Below are positions 34,374 to 42,857 of a DNA stretch of 64,000 nucleotides, in pieces. The notes below the pieces were generated by a model, which was given only the letters and a program-made list of their open reading frames with translations, had not been told where the DNA came from and made no database searches. Position 1 is the first letter of the stretch; each line of letters opens with the position of its first letter. The position numbers were made by a program, and so were the translations under genes. Origin of the DNA: JARFQH01 sp963825595 (GTDB taxonomy: Bacteria; Desulfobacterota; Desulfobacteria; Desulfobacterales; SG8-13); assembly GCA_963825595.1 (NCBI GenBank), contig CAWGUE010000013.1, positions 310,001 to 374,000 on the forward strand, in the 5' to 3' direction.

Positions 34374-36830
34374 ATGATCCTTACATGCGAAAAGTGCGAC
34401 ACAAGTTTCAGCTTTGACGAAAATATGATCAACAGTACCGGATCAAAGGTACGATGCTCCAAGTGTCGACACATTTTTGTCGTCCTTCCGCCGACACCCG
34501 CCGAGGAGGTTGAGCCGACGGCCCTATCCGAACTTTCGCCATCCGGGAAAACACCGGTCACCGGTGCTGCAGGACTTGACGACCTGGATTTAGACGCGAT
34601 TGAAAAATCACTTGATCTGGAAACAAAACCGGCGCCTGAAAAAGAGACACTTACGGCCGGCGAGCCTGATGATGCCGGGCTGGATCTCGATTTCGAGGAT
34701 GACGATACCGTTTCTGGTGTCGATGCCGGTGAGGCATCACTTGAAAGTACAGACGAACTCGATTTTGATCTCGATCTCGATTTTGATTCCGCCCCCGGTG
34801 ACGAAAAGAATGGAACCGATCTGTCCGCCGAGGCAACGGAAACCATGGACTTTCAACTGGACCTTGACCTCGATGACGAGACGACAGAGCCGGCTGCCGG
34901 CGAAGACGCCACCGTGGCGGATGATCTCAATTTTGACCTTGACCTGGGGCTCGATGAGACCCCAGGGGGTGTCGATGCGCTCTCTGAAGGCGAAGAAACC
35001 ACCGATGAGCTCGATTTCCAACTCGACCTGGATTTGGATGACGAGGATATCGACCTATCCGACCCGGAGAAGCCGGTTGTCGGTACGGACTTCGATCGAG
35101 ACGAAAAATCGGTCGTGGCCGACTCCGGGGTGGAATTCGACGAAACCCAGGAACTCGATCTTTCGGACGTGGACAGTCTGCTCGATTTGGGCCACGAAGA
35201 TGTGGAAGAATCCGTTTCCGACGAGGCCACTGAAAGTCTGGATATCGACCTCGATTTCGGACAGGAAGCCGCTACTATAGTTGACAGCGAAGGGGAGGAT
35301 GCCGAGGGGGATTCCGCCGGCGAAGACCTTGAATTCGAGCTCGATCTGGATCCGGATGAATCGGCAGCAGAACCCGATGACACGACAGGCGCACTGGAGT
35401 CGACCGAAGAGTTGGATCTGGCTGATCTGGATGACATGATCGAAAGCGAAGAGGACGGCGAGGCACCGGCCGCTGTCGATTCCACGGCCGACGAACTCGA
35501 TCTTGGAGACGAACTCGATATTGGAATGGATCAAGATGCCGATATCGAAGAAGGCCAGATCGCTGCGACCGCTGCGGAAGAAAAGGAAATAACCGATGAT
35601 TTTGACCTCAGCGGTCTGGATGATCTGCTGGAACTCGATGAAGAACCCACATCTTCAGATGACCAGGTCGGCGCGGAAACCGTAACAGAAGGCCAGGCAC
35701 TCGAGCCGGAGACCGTCGATGGCGGCAGTGAGGGTGATGTCGGGCTTGACGGCATGCTCGATCTCGAAATGGAAGAACTGGTCCCGTCAGATGAAACGAC
35801 AGAGGGGGGTGGGGATACTGATTTGGTACTCGATGACGACTTCAAAAGCGCCGTCGAGACCGAAATCGGTGCGACCGGGGAGGATCTTGATGAAGACGAC
35901 TTTGATCTTTCCGATTTAGACGACATGCTTGAGATCGAAGACAGTCCCGAAACGCATGCGGCGGAAGATGAAGATGACGAGTTCGACCTCGATCTTGACC
36001 TGGAAGATGTGACTGCTGAAGATGACACGGGAGAAGCGGATCTTGAATTCGACGTCGAAGAGGAAGAGCCGGCAGATAACAGGGTTGCGGCGGTTGCAGC
36101 CGTTGCCGGTGCAGCGACGTCAGCTGCCGCCGATTCCGACGGATTCGACATGGGGTCGCTTTCCAATATGGATGATGACGTCGGGGAGGCGGAAGACGCC
36201 GTGCCGGCCGCGGCTGCGAAAAGCAGTGAAGCCAGGCCTGCAAAGACTAAAAAGAAGCGCGCCGGCGGCCTGATGAAAACACTGCTTGTTCTGGTATTGC
36301 TGATCGGCGGTGGCTATGGCGCCATTGTCGGCGCCCAATACTTCGGCATCGAGATACCTTACCTGGATAAGGTCAAGGACCTCAACATTCCGTACCTCAG
36401 CGACCTGCTGGACTCGAAGCAGCCGGACGCCGGCAACCTCAAAATCACCATCATCGAAAAAGATGTCGACGGTCATTTCGTTTCCAGCGCCGGTCTGGGC
36501 CTGCTGTATGTCGTCAGCGGCAAGGTAAAAAATGACTACGATCAGTCGCGCAGCTTTATTCAGATTACCGGAAAGCTTTACTCCAAGGGGCGCAAGCTGG
36601 AGCTCGAAAAAACCGTCTTTGCCGGGAATGTGCTGTCCGATGCCGATCTGGCCGGATTGGATCAAGCCGGCATCGATAAAAAATTGGGGAACCGCACGGG
36701 GCGGAATCGGTCGAACCTGAACCTCAAGAAGGGCGCAACGCTGCCGTTCATGATCGTTTTCTCGAACCTGCCGAAAGATCCGGATGAATACACCGTCGAG
36801 GTGGCCGGCTCCATCAAAGCGAAAAAGTAA
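34374..36830 (+). CDS. Acidic membrane protein with zinc-finger N terminus and DUF3426
   Basis: About 818 residues; the ATG at 34374 follows GGTGGGG. Residues 1-36 are an MJ0042-type zinc finger (CEKCDTSFSFDENM, RCSKCRHIFVVLPP). Next come some 550 residues dominated by Asp/Glu with repeated ELDFDLDLDFD-like units, an expected disordered, cytoplasmic, highly negative region. A single membrane span (LMKTLLVLVLLIGGGYGAIV near 640) leads to a DUF3426 domain (LKITIIEKDVDGHFVSSAG, LLYVVSGKVKNDYDQSRSFI, LPFMIVFSNLPKDPDEYTVE). Such zinc-finger DUF3426 proteins are usual in deltaproteobacteria with a far shorter linker. The acidic part may bind metals or basic partners, which is inference. Confidence 0.85.
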   Translation: MILTCEKCDTSFSFDENMINSTGSKVRCSKCRHIFVVLPPTPAEEVEPTALSELSPSGKTPVTGAAGLDDLDLDAIEKSLDLETKPAPEKETLTAGEPDDAGLDLDFEDDDTVSGVDAGEASLESTDELDFDLDLDFDSAPGDEKNGTDLSAEATETMDFQLDLDLDDETTEPAAGEDATVADDLNFDLDLGLDETPGGVDALSEGEETTDELDFQLDLDLDDEDIDLSDPEKPVVGTDFDRDEKSVVADSGVEFDETQELDLSDVDSLLDLGHEDVEESVSDEATESLDIDLDFGQEAATIVDSEGEDAEGDSAGEDLEFELDLDPDESAAEPDDTTGALESTEELDLADLDDMIESEEDGEAPAAVDSTADELDLGDELDIGMDQDADIEEGQIAATAAEEKEITDDFDLSGLDDLLELDEEPTSSDDQVGAETVTEGQALEPETVDGGSEGDVGLDGMLDLEMEELVPSDETTEGGGDTDLVLDDDFKSAVETEIGATGEDLDEDDFDLSDLDDMLEIEDSPETHAAEDEDDEFDLDLDLEDVTAEDDTGEADLEFDVEEEEPADNRVAAVAAVAGAATSAAADSDGFDMGSLSNMDDDVGEAEDAVPAAAAKSSEARPAKTKKKRAGGLMKTLLVLVLLIGGGYGAIVGAQYFGIEIPYLDKVKDLNIPYLSDLLDSKQPDAGNLKITIIEKDVDGHFVSSAGLGLLYVVSGKVKNDYDQSRSFIQITGKLYSKGRKLELEKTVFAGNVLSDADLAGLDQAGIDKKLGNRTGRNRSNLNLKKGATLPFMIVFSNLPKDPDEYTVEVAGSIKAKK

Positions 36831-36878
36831 GCGCGGTTTATAGAGCGATCGCTGCAGACATATAACAGGGGATTAAAA

Positions 36879-36912
36879 AAACCGGCATCTTGTTTGGGTG
36901 CCGGTTTTTGTT
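36879..36912 (+). terminator. Intrinsic terminator after the acidic protein gene
   Basis: AAACCGGCA and TGCCGGTTT pair around an 11-base loop, followed by TTGTTTT on the plus strand. It is preceded by an A run, so it could also work in the other direction. Confidence 0.8.
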
Positions 36913-37020
36913 TTATCATCTTGTTGATGTGTCGACGATCGAGCACCCGGCCAAGGAGATGTGCGGCGGTTTTCCGCTTGACTAAGGGCAGGGGAGTTGC
37001 TAATAGAGCCGGTGCCGATA

Positions 37021-37250
37021 ACCCAAGTTGAGCGTTTCATATTTTCGAAATGACAAAATATAAAAATAAGTATAAGGAATTCTGCCAATTTGACTTTCGA
37101 AAATATAAAACCCTACGGGATTTCCAATTTTTATCCGCCTCTGGCGGATCACCGCATCTACGGCGTCAAATGCCGTCCCGCATAGCAGACTATAGCGAAA
37201 CGACATTTTCCTTGTATCTGCGGCAAACTTAAAAATCGCTCAATTTGGGG
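37021..37250. repeat. Family-4 related element, copy 2
   Basis: The left end ACCCAAGTTGAGCG and the right end CGCTCAATTTGGGG are inverted repeats, sharing TTGAGCG with the 16067 element (AATTGAGCGATTTTTGA). An inner inverted segment carries ATATTTTCGAAA on both sides. AT-rich; no gene is seen between 36913 and the tRNA. Confidence 0.6.
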
Positions 37251-37347
37251 ATAAGATAGAGGCCTCGGCTGATCGTGCACGAATTGGTTTTTGTTCGTCT
37301 CTTTAAAAACCAGCGATGATGCCTTATATTCCCACATATTACTTAAT

Positions 37348-37424
37348 GGCGATGTAGCTCAGTCGGTTAGAGCATGCGGCTCATATCCGCAGTGTCCGGG
37401 GTTCAAATCCCTGCATCGCCACCA
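37348..37424 (+). tRNA. tRNA-Met (CAT), elongator type
   Basis: 77 bases including an encoded CCA. The acceptor stem is GGCGATG/CATCGCC, D arm GCTC...GAGC, anticodon arm TGCGG-CTCATAT-CCGCA with anticodon CAT, and T arm CGGGG-TTCAAAT-CCCTG. The GTAGCTCAG start and absence of a C1-A72 mismatch exclude the initiator. Ile-CAT (lysidine-modified) cannot be wholly excluded by eye. Confidence 0.93.
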
Positions 37425-37439
37425 ATCTCAATATTACTT

Positions 37440-37466
37440 CGGCCCCTCTGTTCGAGGGGCTGATTT
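37440..37466 (+). terminator. Terminator after tRNA-Met
   Basis: GCCCCTC-TGTTC-GAGGGGC is a 7-bp GC stem followed by TGATTTATTT. It lies between the tRNA and the convergent PurD-like gene's stop codon. Confidence 0.65.
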
Positions 37467-38970
37467 ATTTCCGGGGAAAGATATTTTCCGCTTGCCCGTA
37501 ATGCAGGCCGATGTCGCGGCGCAGGTCCAGCCGGTTGCCGTCCGGGTTTTCGCGGGGGATGACCCGGATTTTGCCGTTGTCGAAAGCGGCCAGCAGTTTC
37601 TGGCGCAGCCTTCCGGCAACTTCACCCCGGCGTGCGTTTCCCTTAATGGTAACATTACCGTTGAGATAGGCCACCCGGGTGCCGTCTGATTTGAAGATCT
37701 CGCCGTTGTCGGCAACGGTCATGGCTGAGGGGATGACCTGTATGGCCTTGCGCTTGAGGTATTTGAAATCGATTCCCAGCGGTTCGCCTTTGGTGCAGGA
37801 CCAGGGATAGCCTTTTTGCCCGTCAGGTCCACCCGGACCGGTGACAAGGGCGATGCAGACGGCCACCTGGTCATCGCGCACCTCCGGGCGGACATCTTTG
37901 AGACGGCCTTCGGCCGTGGCCTCGATCAAAGCACCCAGGTTGCGGATTCGCCGGGCGACTGGCTGAGCCTCGGGCTCACCGGGGCGGATGTTGATTTCGG
38001 ACACGCGAATCCGGGTCGGTTGCATATTTTGGTCCATGGAAACGAAGCACCCCGGGTAGAGAATGCAGGGGCGCAAGATGTTTTCCGCTTTCATCGCTTC
38101 GATCAAAGGCTTGGCAATGACTTCACCGACCATGTCGATCAGTTCGGGGGTTTCCATGGGGTGGGGGGAGATGGCACCGACGCCGCCGGTGATGGGATTG
38201 TCCTTGCCCGCCGGCCCTTCGAAGCGCTCCGGGTAATCCATGGCGGTGGGCAGAATCTGATAATCCCCGTTGGCATCCACGAGCATGGTGAAGCTGATTT
38301 CCGCCCCGGACATCAGAGATTCGATTAAAAGCGGCCAGGGACCTTTTTTGCCGAACTGGGCCCGATAGGACGCCTTGTAATCACTGATCAGGGTCTCGTA
38401 AACTTCCCTGATCAGCCATGAGTTGCGGATAATTCGGGCGCCCTTACCGCCGGCGCTGTATGGATATTTGAGAACCGCACCACCGTATGCGTCCATCAGT
38501 TTCAGGCAGATCTTGAGCACACTTTTGTAATCGCGGGCATCGGCCTCGAACCATTCGTGGGCGACCGGTATGCCGGCATCCCGGCACAAGCTTTTGCATT
38601 TGAGCTTGTCGCCTTCGATATATGCGCCGGCCTTTCTGAGACCGATGATGCGGCCACCGAATCCCGCCGTTTCCACCATGTCCACCAACCCGTCGAAGAG
38701 CAGCGCTTCCGGCATTGGAACCACATAATCGATCTCACCGTTCTGCATGGCCTGAATCAGACCGTCTGCATAATCATCGACCGTGTTGCTGGCTGTCGGA
38801 ACAAAGCCGATGGGCCAATTCATCATTTCGGCAAACTTTGGCATTGCCGGTGTCCCCCGCACGACGATGCCTTGATACATCTCGGGGTTCAGATCGCTTT
38901 TAGCGGTGGCCACGATCAGTGCGGACAGCACCGTTCGGCCGTCTGTGCCGGCGAAGGCGATTTTTTTCAT
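37465..38970 (-). CDS. PurD-like ATP-grasp enzyme (phosphoribosylamine-glycine ligase family)
   Basis: 501 residues. PurD makes glycinamide ribonucleotide in purine synthesis. Visible features: an N-terminal Rossmann-type start (KKIAFAGTDGRTVLSALIV), a middle linker (IIGLRKAGAYIEGDKLKCKS, the point where PurD has its KxxxK motif), the ATP-grasp lysine and glycine loop LKYPYSAGGKGARI, and SEINIRPGEPEAQPVARRI near the metal site. It diverges from E. coli PurD but keeps the order of parts, and a PurE gene lies 2.5 kb away. The start ATG at 38970 follows GAAAGGATTTGGTGC. A tiny ORF lies upstream in its leader. Confidence 0.8.
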   Translation of the reverse strand: MKKIAFAGTDGRTVLSALIVATAKSDLNPEMYQGIVVRGTPAMPKFAEMMNWPIGFVPTASNTVDDYADGLIQAMQNGEIDYVVPMPEALLFDGLVDMVETAGFGGRIIGLRKAGAYIEGDKLKCKSLCRDAGIPVAHEWFEADARDYKSVLKICLKLMDAYGGAVLKYPYSAGGKGARIIRNSWLIREVYETLISDYKASYRAQFGKKGPWPLLIESLMSGAEISFTMLVDANGDYQILPTAMDYPERFEGPAGKDNPITGGVGAISPHPMETPELIDMVGEVIAKPLIEAMKAENILRPCILYPGCFVSMDQNMQPTRIRVSEINIRPGEPEAQPVARRIRNLGALIEATAEGRLKDVRPEVRDDQVAVCIALVTGPGGPDGQKGYPWSCTKGEPLGIDFKYLKRKAIQVIPSAMTVADNGEIFKSDGTRVAYLNGNVTIKGNARRGEVAGRLRQKLLAAFDNGKIRVIPRENPDGNRLDLRRDIGLHYGQAENIFPRK

Positions 38971-39010
38971 GCACCAAATCCTTTCGGGTCGGTTTTGGTT
39001 GTGCTCTGTA

Positions 39011-39082
39011 TCAGATCGAAGCGGAAGGGGTCAAATTATAAATTTTTCCGTATCCGTTGATTGAAAGTGTGCGATTGGCCAT
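39011..39082 (-). CDS. Possible 23-codon leader ORF upstream of the PurD-like gene
   Basis: ATG at 39082 follows TTGGAGGCTTTT. The reading MANRTLSINGYGKIYNLTPS ends at TGA 39011-39013, 41 bases before the PurD-like start. About 45 bases, including the ribosome site and the first codons, are repeated near 31950-31995. A leader peptide or a remnant of a duplicated gene start are both possible. Confidence 0.35.
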   Translation of the reverse strand: MANRTLSINGYGKIYNLTPSASI

Positions 39083-39200
39083 AAAAGCCTCCAATTGATG
39101 AAATTTACGGGCGCGGATTCATCCTTGAAAAACACAAGCGAAGTGTACTATAAAATGTCTTTTAGGACGAAAACGCATGGCCCGACAGGAGGGGGACGGC

Positions 39201-39599
39201 ATGTTTCCGGGTTTTGATAAATTGGTAGAAGAACGGATCCGCAGGGCACAGCTGCGGGGAGATTTCGAAAAACTCTCCGGTTCCGGCAAACCGCTGAATC
39301 TAAGTGATGATGCCAACATTCCGGAGGATCTTCGACTCGCTTACAAAATTCTTAAGAATGCGGATATGATCCCGCCGGAGATCGAACTTAAAAAAGAAAT
39401 TCTGCGGACCGAGGATCTTCTGCGAGGGATGAGCGATGAAGCCGAAAAATACCACACCATTAAAAAGCTCAATTTTCTCATCATGAAACTGAACAATATG
39501 CGCACCGGTTCGATTGAATTCGATGTGCCTCAGTATTATGCCGATAGGCTGATCGATCGGCTCGAGGCGACAAAACGGCAGTCTCCCCCGAAAACTTGA
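39201..39599 (+). CDS. DUF1992 (DnaJ homologue C28-like) protein
   Basis: 132 residues from the ATG at 39201, which follows AGGAGGGGGACGGC; an ATG eight codons earlier is less well placed. The conserved DUF1992 block is clear: VEERIRRAQLRGDFEKLSGS, then GKPLNLSDDANIPEDLRLAY and LKNADMIPPEIELKKEI. The domain occurs as the C-terminal region of eukaryotic DNAJC28 and as a stand-alone bacterial protein (YhdN-like). Its function is not established. The ddl gene follows 64 bases later. Confidence 0.9.
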   Translation: MFPGFDKLVEERIRRAQLRGDFEKLSGSGKPLNLSDDANIPEDLRLAYKILKNADMIPPEIELKKEILRTEDLLRGMSDEAEKYHTIKKLNFLIMKLNNMRTGSIEFDVPQYYADRLIDRLEATKRQSPPKT

Positions 39600-39663
39600 T
39601 GGAATCTTCGGGCTGAGCGCAGCGCATCAACCGGTATCGTTCATTAGCAGGGAGGAAAAATCC

Positions 39664-40608
39664 ATGAAAAAGTTGACCGTGGCCTTGCTGTCCGGCGGCA
39701 TATCATCGGAAAGAGAAGTGTCCCTGAACAGCGGCAAACAGGTGTACGAGGCGCTCGATAAAGAAAAATACGACGTGCGGCGCTACGATCCGAAAACTGA
39801 TTTGCCGCGTCTTGTTGCCGACGCTCGGGAAATTGACGTTGCCCTGATTATTCTTCACGGGCCTTATGGAGAAGACGGTACCGTCCAAGGAATGCTCGAC
39901 CTGTTGGGCGTCCCTTACCAGGGATCGGGTGTGATGGGCAGTGCGGTTGCCATGAACAAGCTGGTTTCGAAGCAGTTGTATGAGAAGGCCGGGTTGCCTG
40001 TGCCTCCTTATGTCGCCGTCAAGCCAACGGACCCGATCAAATCCGATGACATTGCCGCGCGCATGGGCCTGCCCGTGGTCATAAAGCCGGTACAGGGCGG
40101 CTCGAGCGTCGGCATGTCGATCGTCCGAAGCGCGGATGCCCTCGCGGGGGCCATCCATAAGGCTTTCGCCTATGACAGTGAGGTCATGATCGAAGCTTTC
40201 ATCGACGGGATCGAGGTTACCGGCGGCGTTCTCGGAAACGATGCGCCCAAGGCCCTGCCGCTCATCGAGATCATCCCCGACAAGAGCCATGAATTTTTTG
40301 ACTACGAGGCCAAATATACCCCTGGTGCCACCCAGGAAATCTGTCCCGCCCGCATCGACGATGAGCTGACCGCCAAGGCCCAGAGCTATGCCGTCATGGC
40401 CCACGAGGCCCTCGGCTGCCGCGGCTACAGCCGGACGGACATGATGCTTAAAGGCCGTGATCTTTTTGTGCTCGAAACGAACACGATACCCGGCATGACC
40501 GCCACCAGCCTTTTCCCCCAGGCGGCCGCCGCCGCCGGTCTTCCCTTCGGCCAACTGATGGACCGCCTGATCGAACTGAGCTTGGAAGACCACAAAACCG
40601 GTCGCTGA
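39664..40608 (+). CDS. ddl: D-alanine-D-alanine ligase
   Basis: 314 residues; the ATG follows GGGAGGAAAAATCC. It joins two D-Ala molecules with ATP for peptidoglycan precursors. Motifs: LLSGGISSEREVSLNSG with the substrate-contact SxEREVS, LHGPYGEDGTVQGMLDLLG, KPVQGGSSVGMSIV (ATP-grasp lysine and loop), EVTGGVLGND, and ETNTIPGMTATSLFPQAA with the metal-binding Glu/Asn and omega-loop. Full length for the family. An adjacent ATP-grasp gene starts four bases after the stop codon, so the two are translated together. Confidence 0.96.
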   Translation: MKKLTVALLSGGISSEREVSLNSGKQVYEALDKEKYDVRRYDPKTDLPRLVADAREIDVALIILHGPYGEDGTVQGMLDLLGVPYQGSGVMGSAVAMNKLVSKQLYEKAGLPVPPYVAVKPTDPIKSDDIAARMGLPVVIKPVQGGSSVGMSIVRSADALAGAIHKAFAYDSEVMIEAFIDGIEVTGGVLGNDAPKALPLIEIIPDKSHEFFDYEAKYTPGATQEICPARIDDELTAKAQSYAVMAHEALGCRGYSRTDMMLKGRDLFVLETNTIPGMTATSLFPQAAAAAGLPFGQLMDRLIELSLEDHKTGR

Positions 40609-40612
40609 CGCC

Positions 40613-41371
40613 ATGATCATAGGGAGCGCCACGAAGCTCTTGCAGCTTTACAGTCAGTTGGGACCTGGTGATGTTTTCATCGGCAAGATTCCGGCCGGCA
40701 TTCTGAAACACACCCTTCTGATCGATCTTCTCCAAAGAGGCGTCCAGTGCTTACCAGCGCCTTTGGCACAAACCCTCAATGGATCGAAGGCCGCCCAGGC
40801 CATGCTGCTGGCGCAATGGATGCTGCCGCTGACCCGCGTGATCCGCCGCCGGGCGGATTTGTTCGCGGCCATGGGGGCATATCAAAGAAAGGGCGTCGGC
40901 TCGGTGATCACCAAAGAGGACCGTATGCATTGCGGTCACGGTGTTCGGCGCTGGGACGGCATCGAGACCCTCTACAATATGGTGGCGTTCGACAAATCCG
41001 CTTTCCCATTCGTTCTTCAGCCTTACCGGCAGCGGTTTACCGACATGCGCGTTATCGTCGTCGGAACCTATGTCGAGGCCTATATTCGGCAAAATAACGA
41101 CAACTTTCGAATGAACCTTGCCGCTGGCGGCACGAGCCGACCCCACACCCCGGACAACGAGCAGCTGACGTTCTGCCGGGATGTGATCAGGCGCGCACGT
41201 TTTCCGTATGCCCACCTGGATCTGTTGGTGCTCGAAGACGGACGTTGCTATCTTTCCGAGATCGCTCTCGACGGGGGTACCAAGGGGGCCCGGGTGGATC
41301 GCCGGGAGTTAGAGAAGATGAAAAAGGAGTTGCTCGCAGAAATGGCACAGACGATTGTCGGGTGTGATTGA
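40613..41371 (+). CDS. RimK-like ATP-grasp protein
   Basis: 252 residues. Its C-terminal half has the ATP-grasp pattern: PFVLQPYRQRFTDMRVIVVG, TYVEAYIRQNNDNFRMNLAAGG, and a metal-site region (LDLLVLEDGRCYLSEIALDG). The N-terminal half (KLLQLYSQLGPGDVFIGKIP) is a reduced pre-ATP-grasp fold. The usual ExNxxPG is replaced by SEIALDGG, so metal ligation may differ. It starts four bases after ddl; a role in ligating an amino acid or a peptide in cell-wall or cofactor metabolism is possible but not shown. Confidence 0.75.
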   Translation: MIIGSATKLLQLYSQLGPGDVFIGKIPAGILKHTLLIDLLQRGVQCLPAPLAQTLNGSKAAQAMLLAQWMLPLTRVIRRRADLFAAMGAYQRKGVGSVITKEDRMHCGHGVRRWDGIETLYNMVAFDKSAFPFVLQPYRQRFTDMRVIVVGTYVEAYIRQNNDNFRMNLAAGGTSRPHTPDNEQLTFCRDVIRRARFPYAHLDLLVLEDGRCYLSEIALDGGTKGARVDRRELEKMKKELLAEMAQTIVGCD

Positions 41372-41468
41372 CGGGCGGCTCGTTTAGGACCACCCGGCTG
41401 ACAGTCCCAAATTTTTGACATTTGACACGCTCGACTTGGGTTTTAATCAATACGGATAAGGAGGCGCA

Positions 41469-42002
41469 TTGAGTACTGTTGAAAGCGGGTTAAAAAAAAA
41501 CGCACGACAGCCGCAGGTCGGAATCGTCATGGGCAGTGATTCGGATCTGGGCATTATGGAAGAAACCGCGGCGATCCTGCGCAAGTTCGGCGTGCCTTTT
41601 GAAATTACCGTGGCCTCGGCCCACCGGACACCCCTGCGGGCGGCAGAATTTGCCGGCAAGGCCAGAGATAGAGGGATCAAGGTCATTATTGCCGGTGCCG
41701 GCCACGCCGCCCATCTTGCCGGGGCCCTGGCGGCCCAGACCACTCTGCCGGTGATCGGCGTTCCGATTGACTCTTCCGCGTTTCAGGGTATGGACGCTTT
41801 GCTGTCAACGGTTCAGATGCCGCCGGGCATTCCGGTGGCCACCGTTGCCGTCGGCAAACCAGGTGCCACCAATGCCGGTATACTCGCCGTCCAGATTCTT
41901 GCGGTAAACGACCAGGGTCTGGCTGCAAAGCTCGCTACCTACAAGGCTGAGATGGCGGCCAAGGTCGATGAAAAAGCAAAAAAACTTGAGAATTACCAGT
42001 AA
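41469..42002 (+). CDS. purE: N5-carboxyaminoimidazole ribonucleotide mutase
   Basis: 177 residues from a TTG at 41469, placed after AAGGAGGCGCA. It acts in purine synthesis and converts N5-CAIR to CAIR (class I) or AIR to CAIR with CO2 (class II). Motifs: VGIVMGSDSDLGIMEETA, VASAHRTPLRAAEFAGKA with the catalytic His, AGAGHAAHLAGALAAQTTLP, and LLSTVQMPPGIPVATVAVGK. The GHAAHL sequence fits class I. The downstream tsaC start overlaps the end of this gene by 35 bases, in another frame. Confidence 0.96.
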   Translation: MSTVESGLKKNARQPQVGIVMGSDSDLGIMEETAAILRKFGVPFEITVASAHRTPLRAAEFAGKARDRGIKVIIAGAGHAAHLAGALAAQTTLPVIGVPIDSSAFQGMDALLSTVQMPPGIPVATVAVGKPGATNAGILAVQILAVNDQGLAAKLATYKAEMAAKVDEKAKKLENYQ

Positions 42003-42627
42003 GATCGAATCGATCGACTCTCGGTCCCCCCAGCTCGAGCCGTTGGCAACGGCCGTAGAGATTCTCAAGCGCGGCGGGGTTATCGGTTTCCCCACTCAAA
42101 GCATTTATGGACTGGGCGCGGATGCCCTGAATTCGGTGGCCGTAGACAAAGTTTTTGTCATCAAACAGCGGGCTCCCGACAATCCCCTGCTGGTTCTGGT
42201 ACCCGATCAGGATGCCGTGTATGGAGTGGCCGCAGAGGTGCCGCCTGCTGCGTTGAGGCTGATGGACCGGTTCTGGCCGGGTCGGGTCACGATCGTCCTT
42301 AAAGCGCTGCCACAACTACCCGAAAACCTTGTTGCCGGAACAGGGCGGATCGGTGTCCGCGTACCGGGGCACCCGGTGGCAAAAACCCTGGTTGCCATGT
42401 TCGCCAAACCGATGACCGGCACCAGCGCCAATATTTCAGGGCGGTCGGGCTGTCATCGGATCGAAGACCTTGACCGGCGGGTCGTCAGCCAGTTGGATCT
42501 GATTCTAGACGCCGGCCCTCTTGCCGGCGGCCGGGGGTCGACCGTGGTCGATGTTACCGGCCGCTCTGCGGTCATCATCAGAGAAGGGGCGGTTTCGCGG
42601 CAGGAAATTCTGAACGCTCTGAGTTGA
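41968..42627 (+). CDS. tsaC: L-threonylcarbamoyladenylate synthase (Sua5/YrdC)
   Basis: 219 residues from the ATG at 41968, preceded by AAGGTCG within purE. It makes threonylcarbamoyl-AMP, the first step of t6A37 formation in ANN-reading tRNAs. Motifs: GGVIGFPTQSIYGLGADALN, KVFVIKQRAPDNPLLVLV, the phosphate-binding RFWPGRVTIVLKA, GRIGVRVPGHPVAKTLV, and PMTGTSANISGRSG. It has a short basic N-terminal extension (MKKQKNLRITSK). The overlap with purE suggests translational coupling. Confidence 0.95.
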   Translation: MKKQKNLRITSKIESIDSRSPQLEPLATAVEILKRGGVIGFPTQSIYGLGADALNSVAVDKVFVIKQRAPDNPLLVLVPDQDAVYGVAAEVPPAALRLMDRFWPGRVTIVLKALPQLPENLVAGTGRIGVRVPGHPVAKTLVAMFAKPMTGTSANISGRSGCHRIEDLDRRVVSQLDLILDAGPLAGGRGSTVVDVTGRSAVIIREGAVSRQEILNALS

Positions 42628-42770
42628 AATGGTCTTGCGGCGCACGATTGGCCGTTTCCTATTGACGAATGGAATCGATTTCTGTAAATGAAATCCGAAA
42701 CGGTTCGAAACGGTTCCCGGCACCGGTGAATGCTGCAAGGTTCCATTTTTTGAACTGAGGGATACGTTTG

Positions 42771-42857
42771 GCCGGAGTGGTGAAACTGGTAGACGCAGAG
42801 GACTCAAAATCCTCCGACCGCAAGGTCATGACGGTTCGATTCCGTCCTCCGGCACCA
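42771..42857 (+). tRNA. tRNA-Leu (CAA)
   Basis: 87 bases with encoded CCA. Acceptor stem GCCGGAG/CTCCGGC, anticodon arm GAGGA-CTCAAAA-TCCTC with anticodon CAA, long class II variable arm (CGACCGCAAGGTCATG), T arm ACGG-TTCGATT-CCGT. Its 3' end is overlapped by an integrase remnant on the minus strand, the usual arrangement at a used attachment site. Confidence 0.96.

Noticed and set aside
34853..35485. A Ser-rich 210-codon minus-strand frame, and similar ones to 36166
   Set aside because: They are mirror images of the GAT/GAC/GAA-rich codons of the acidic protein gene.
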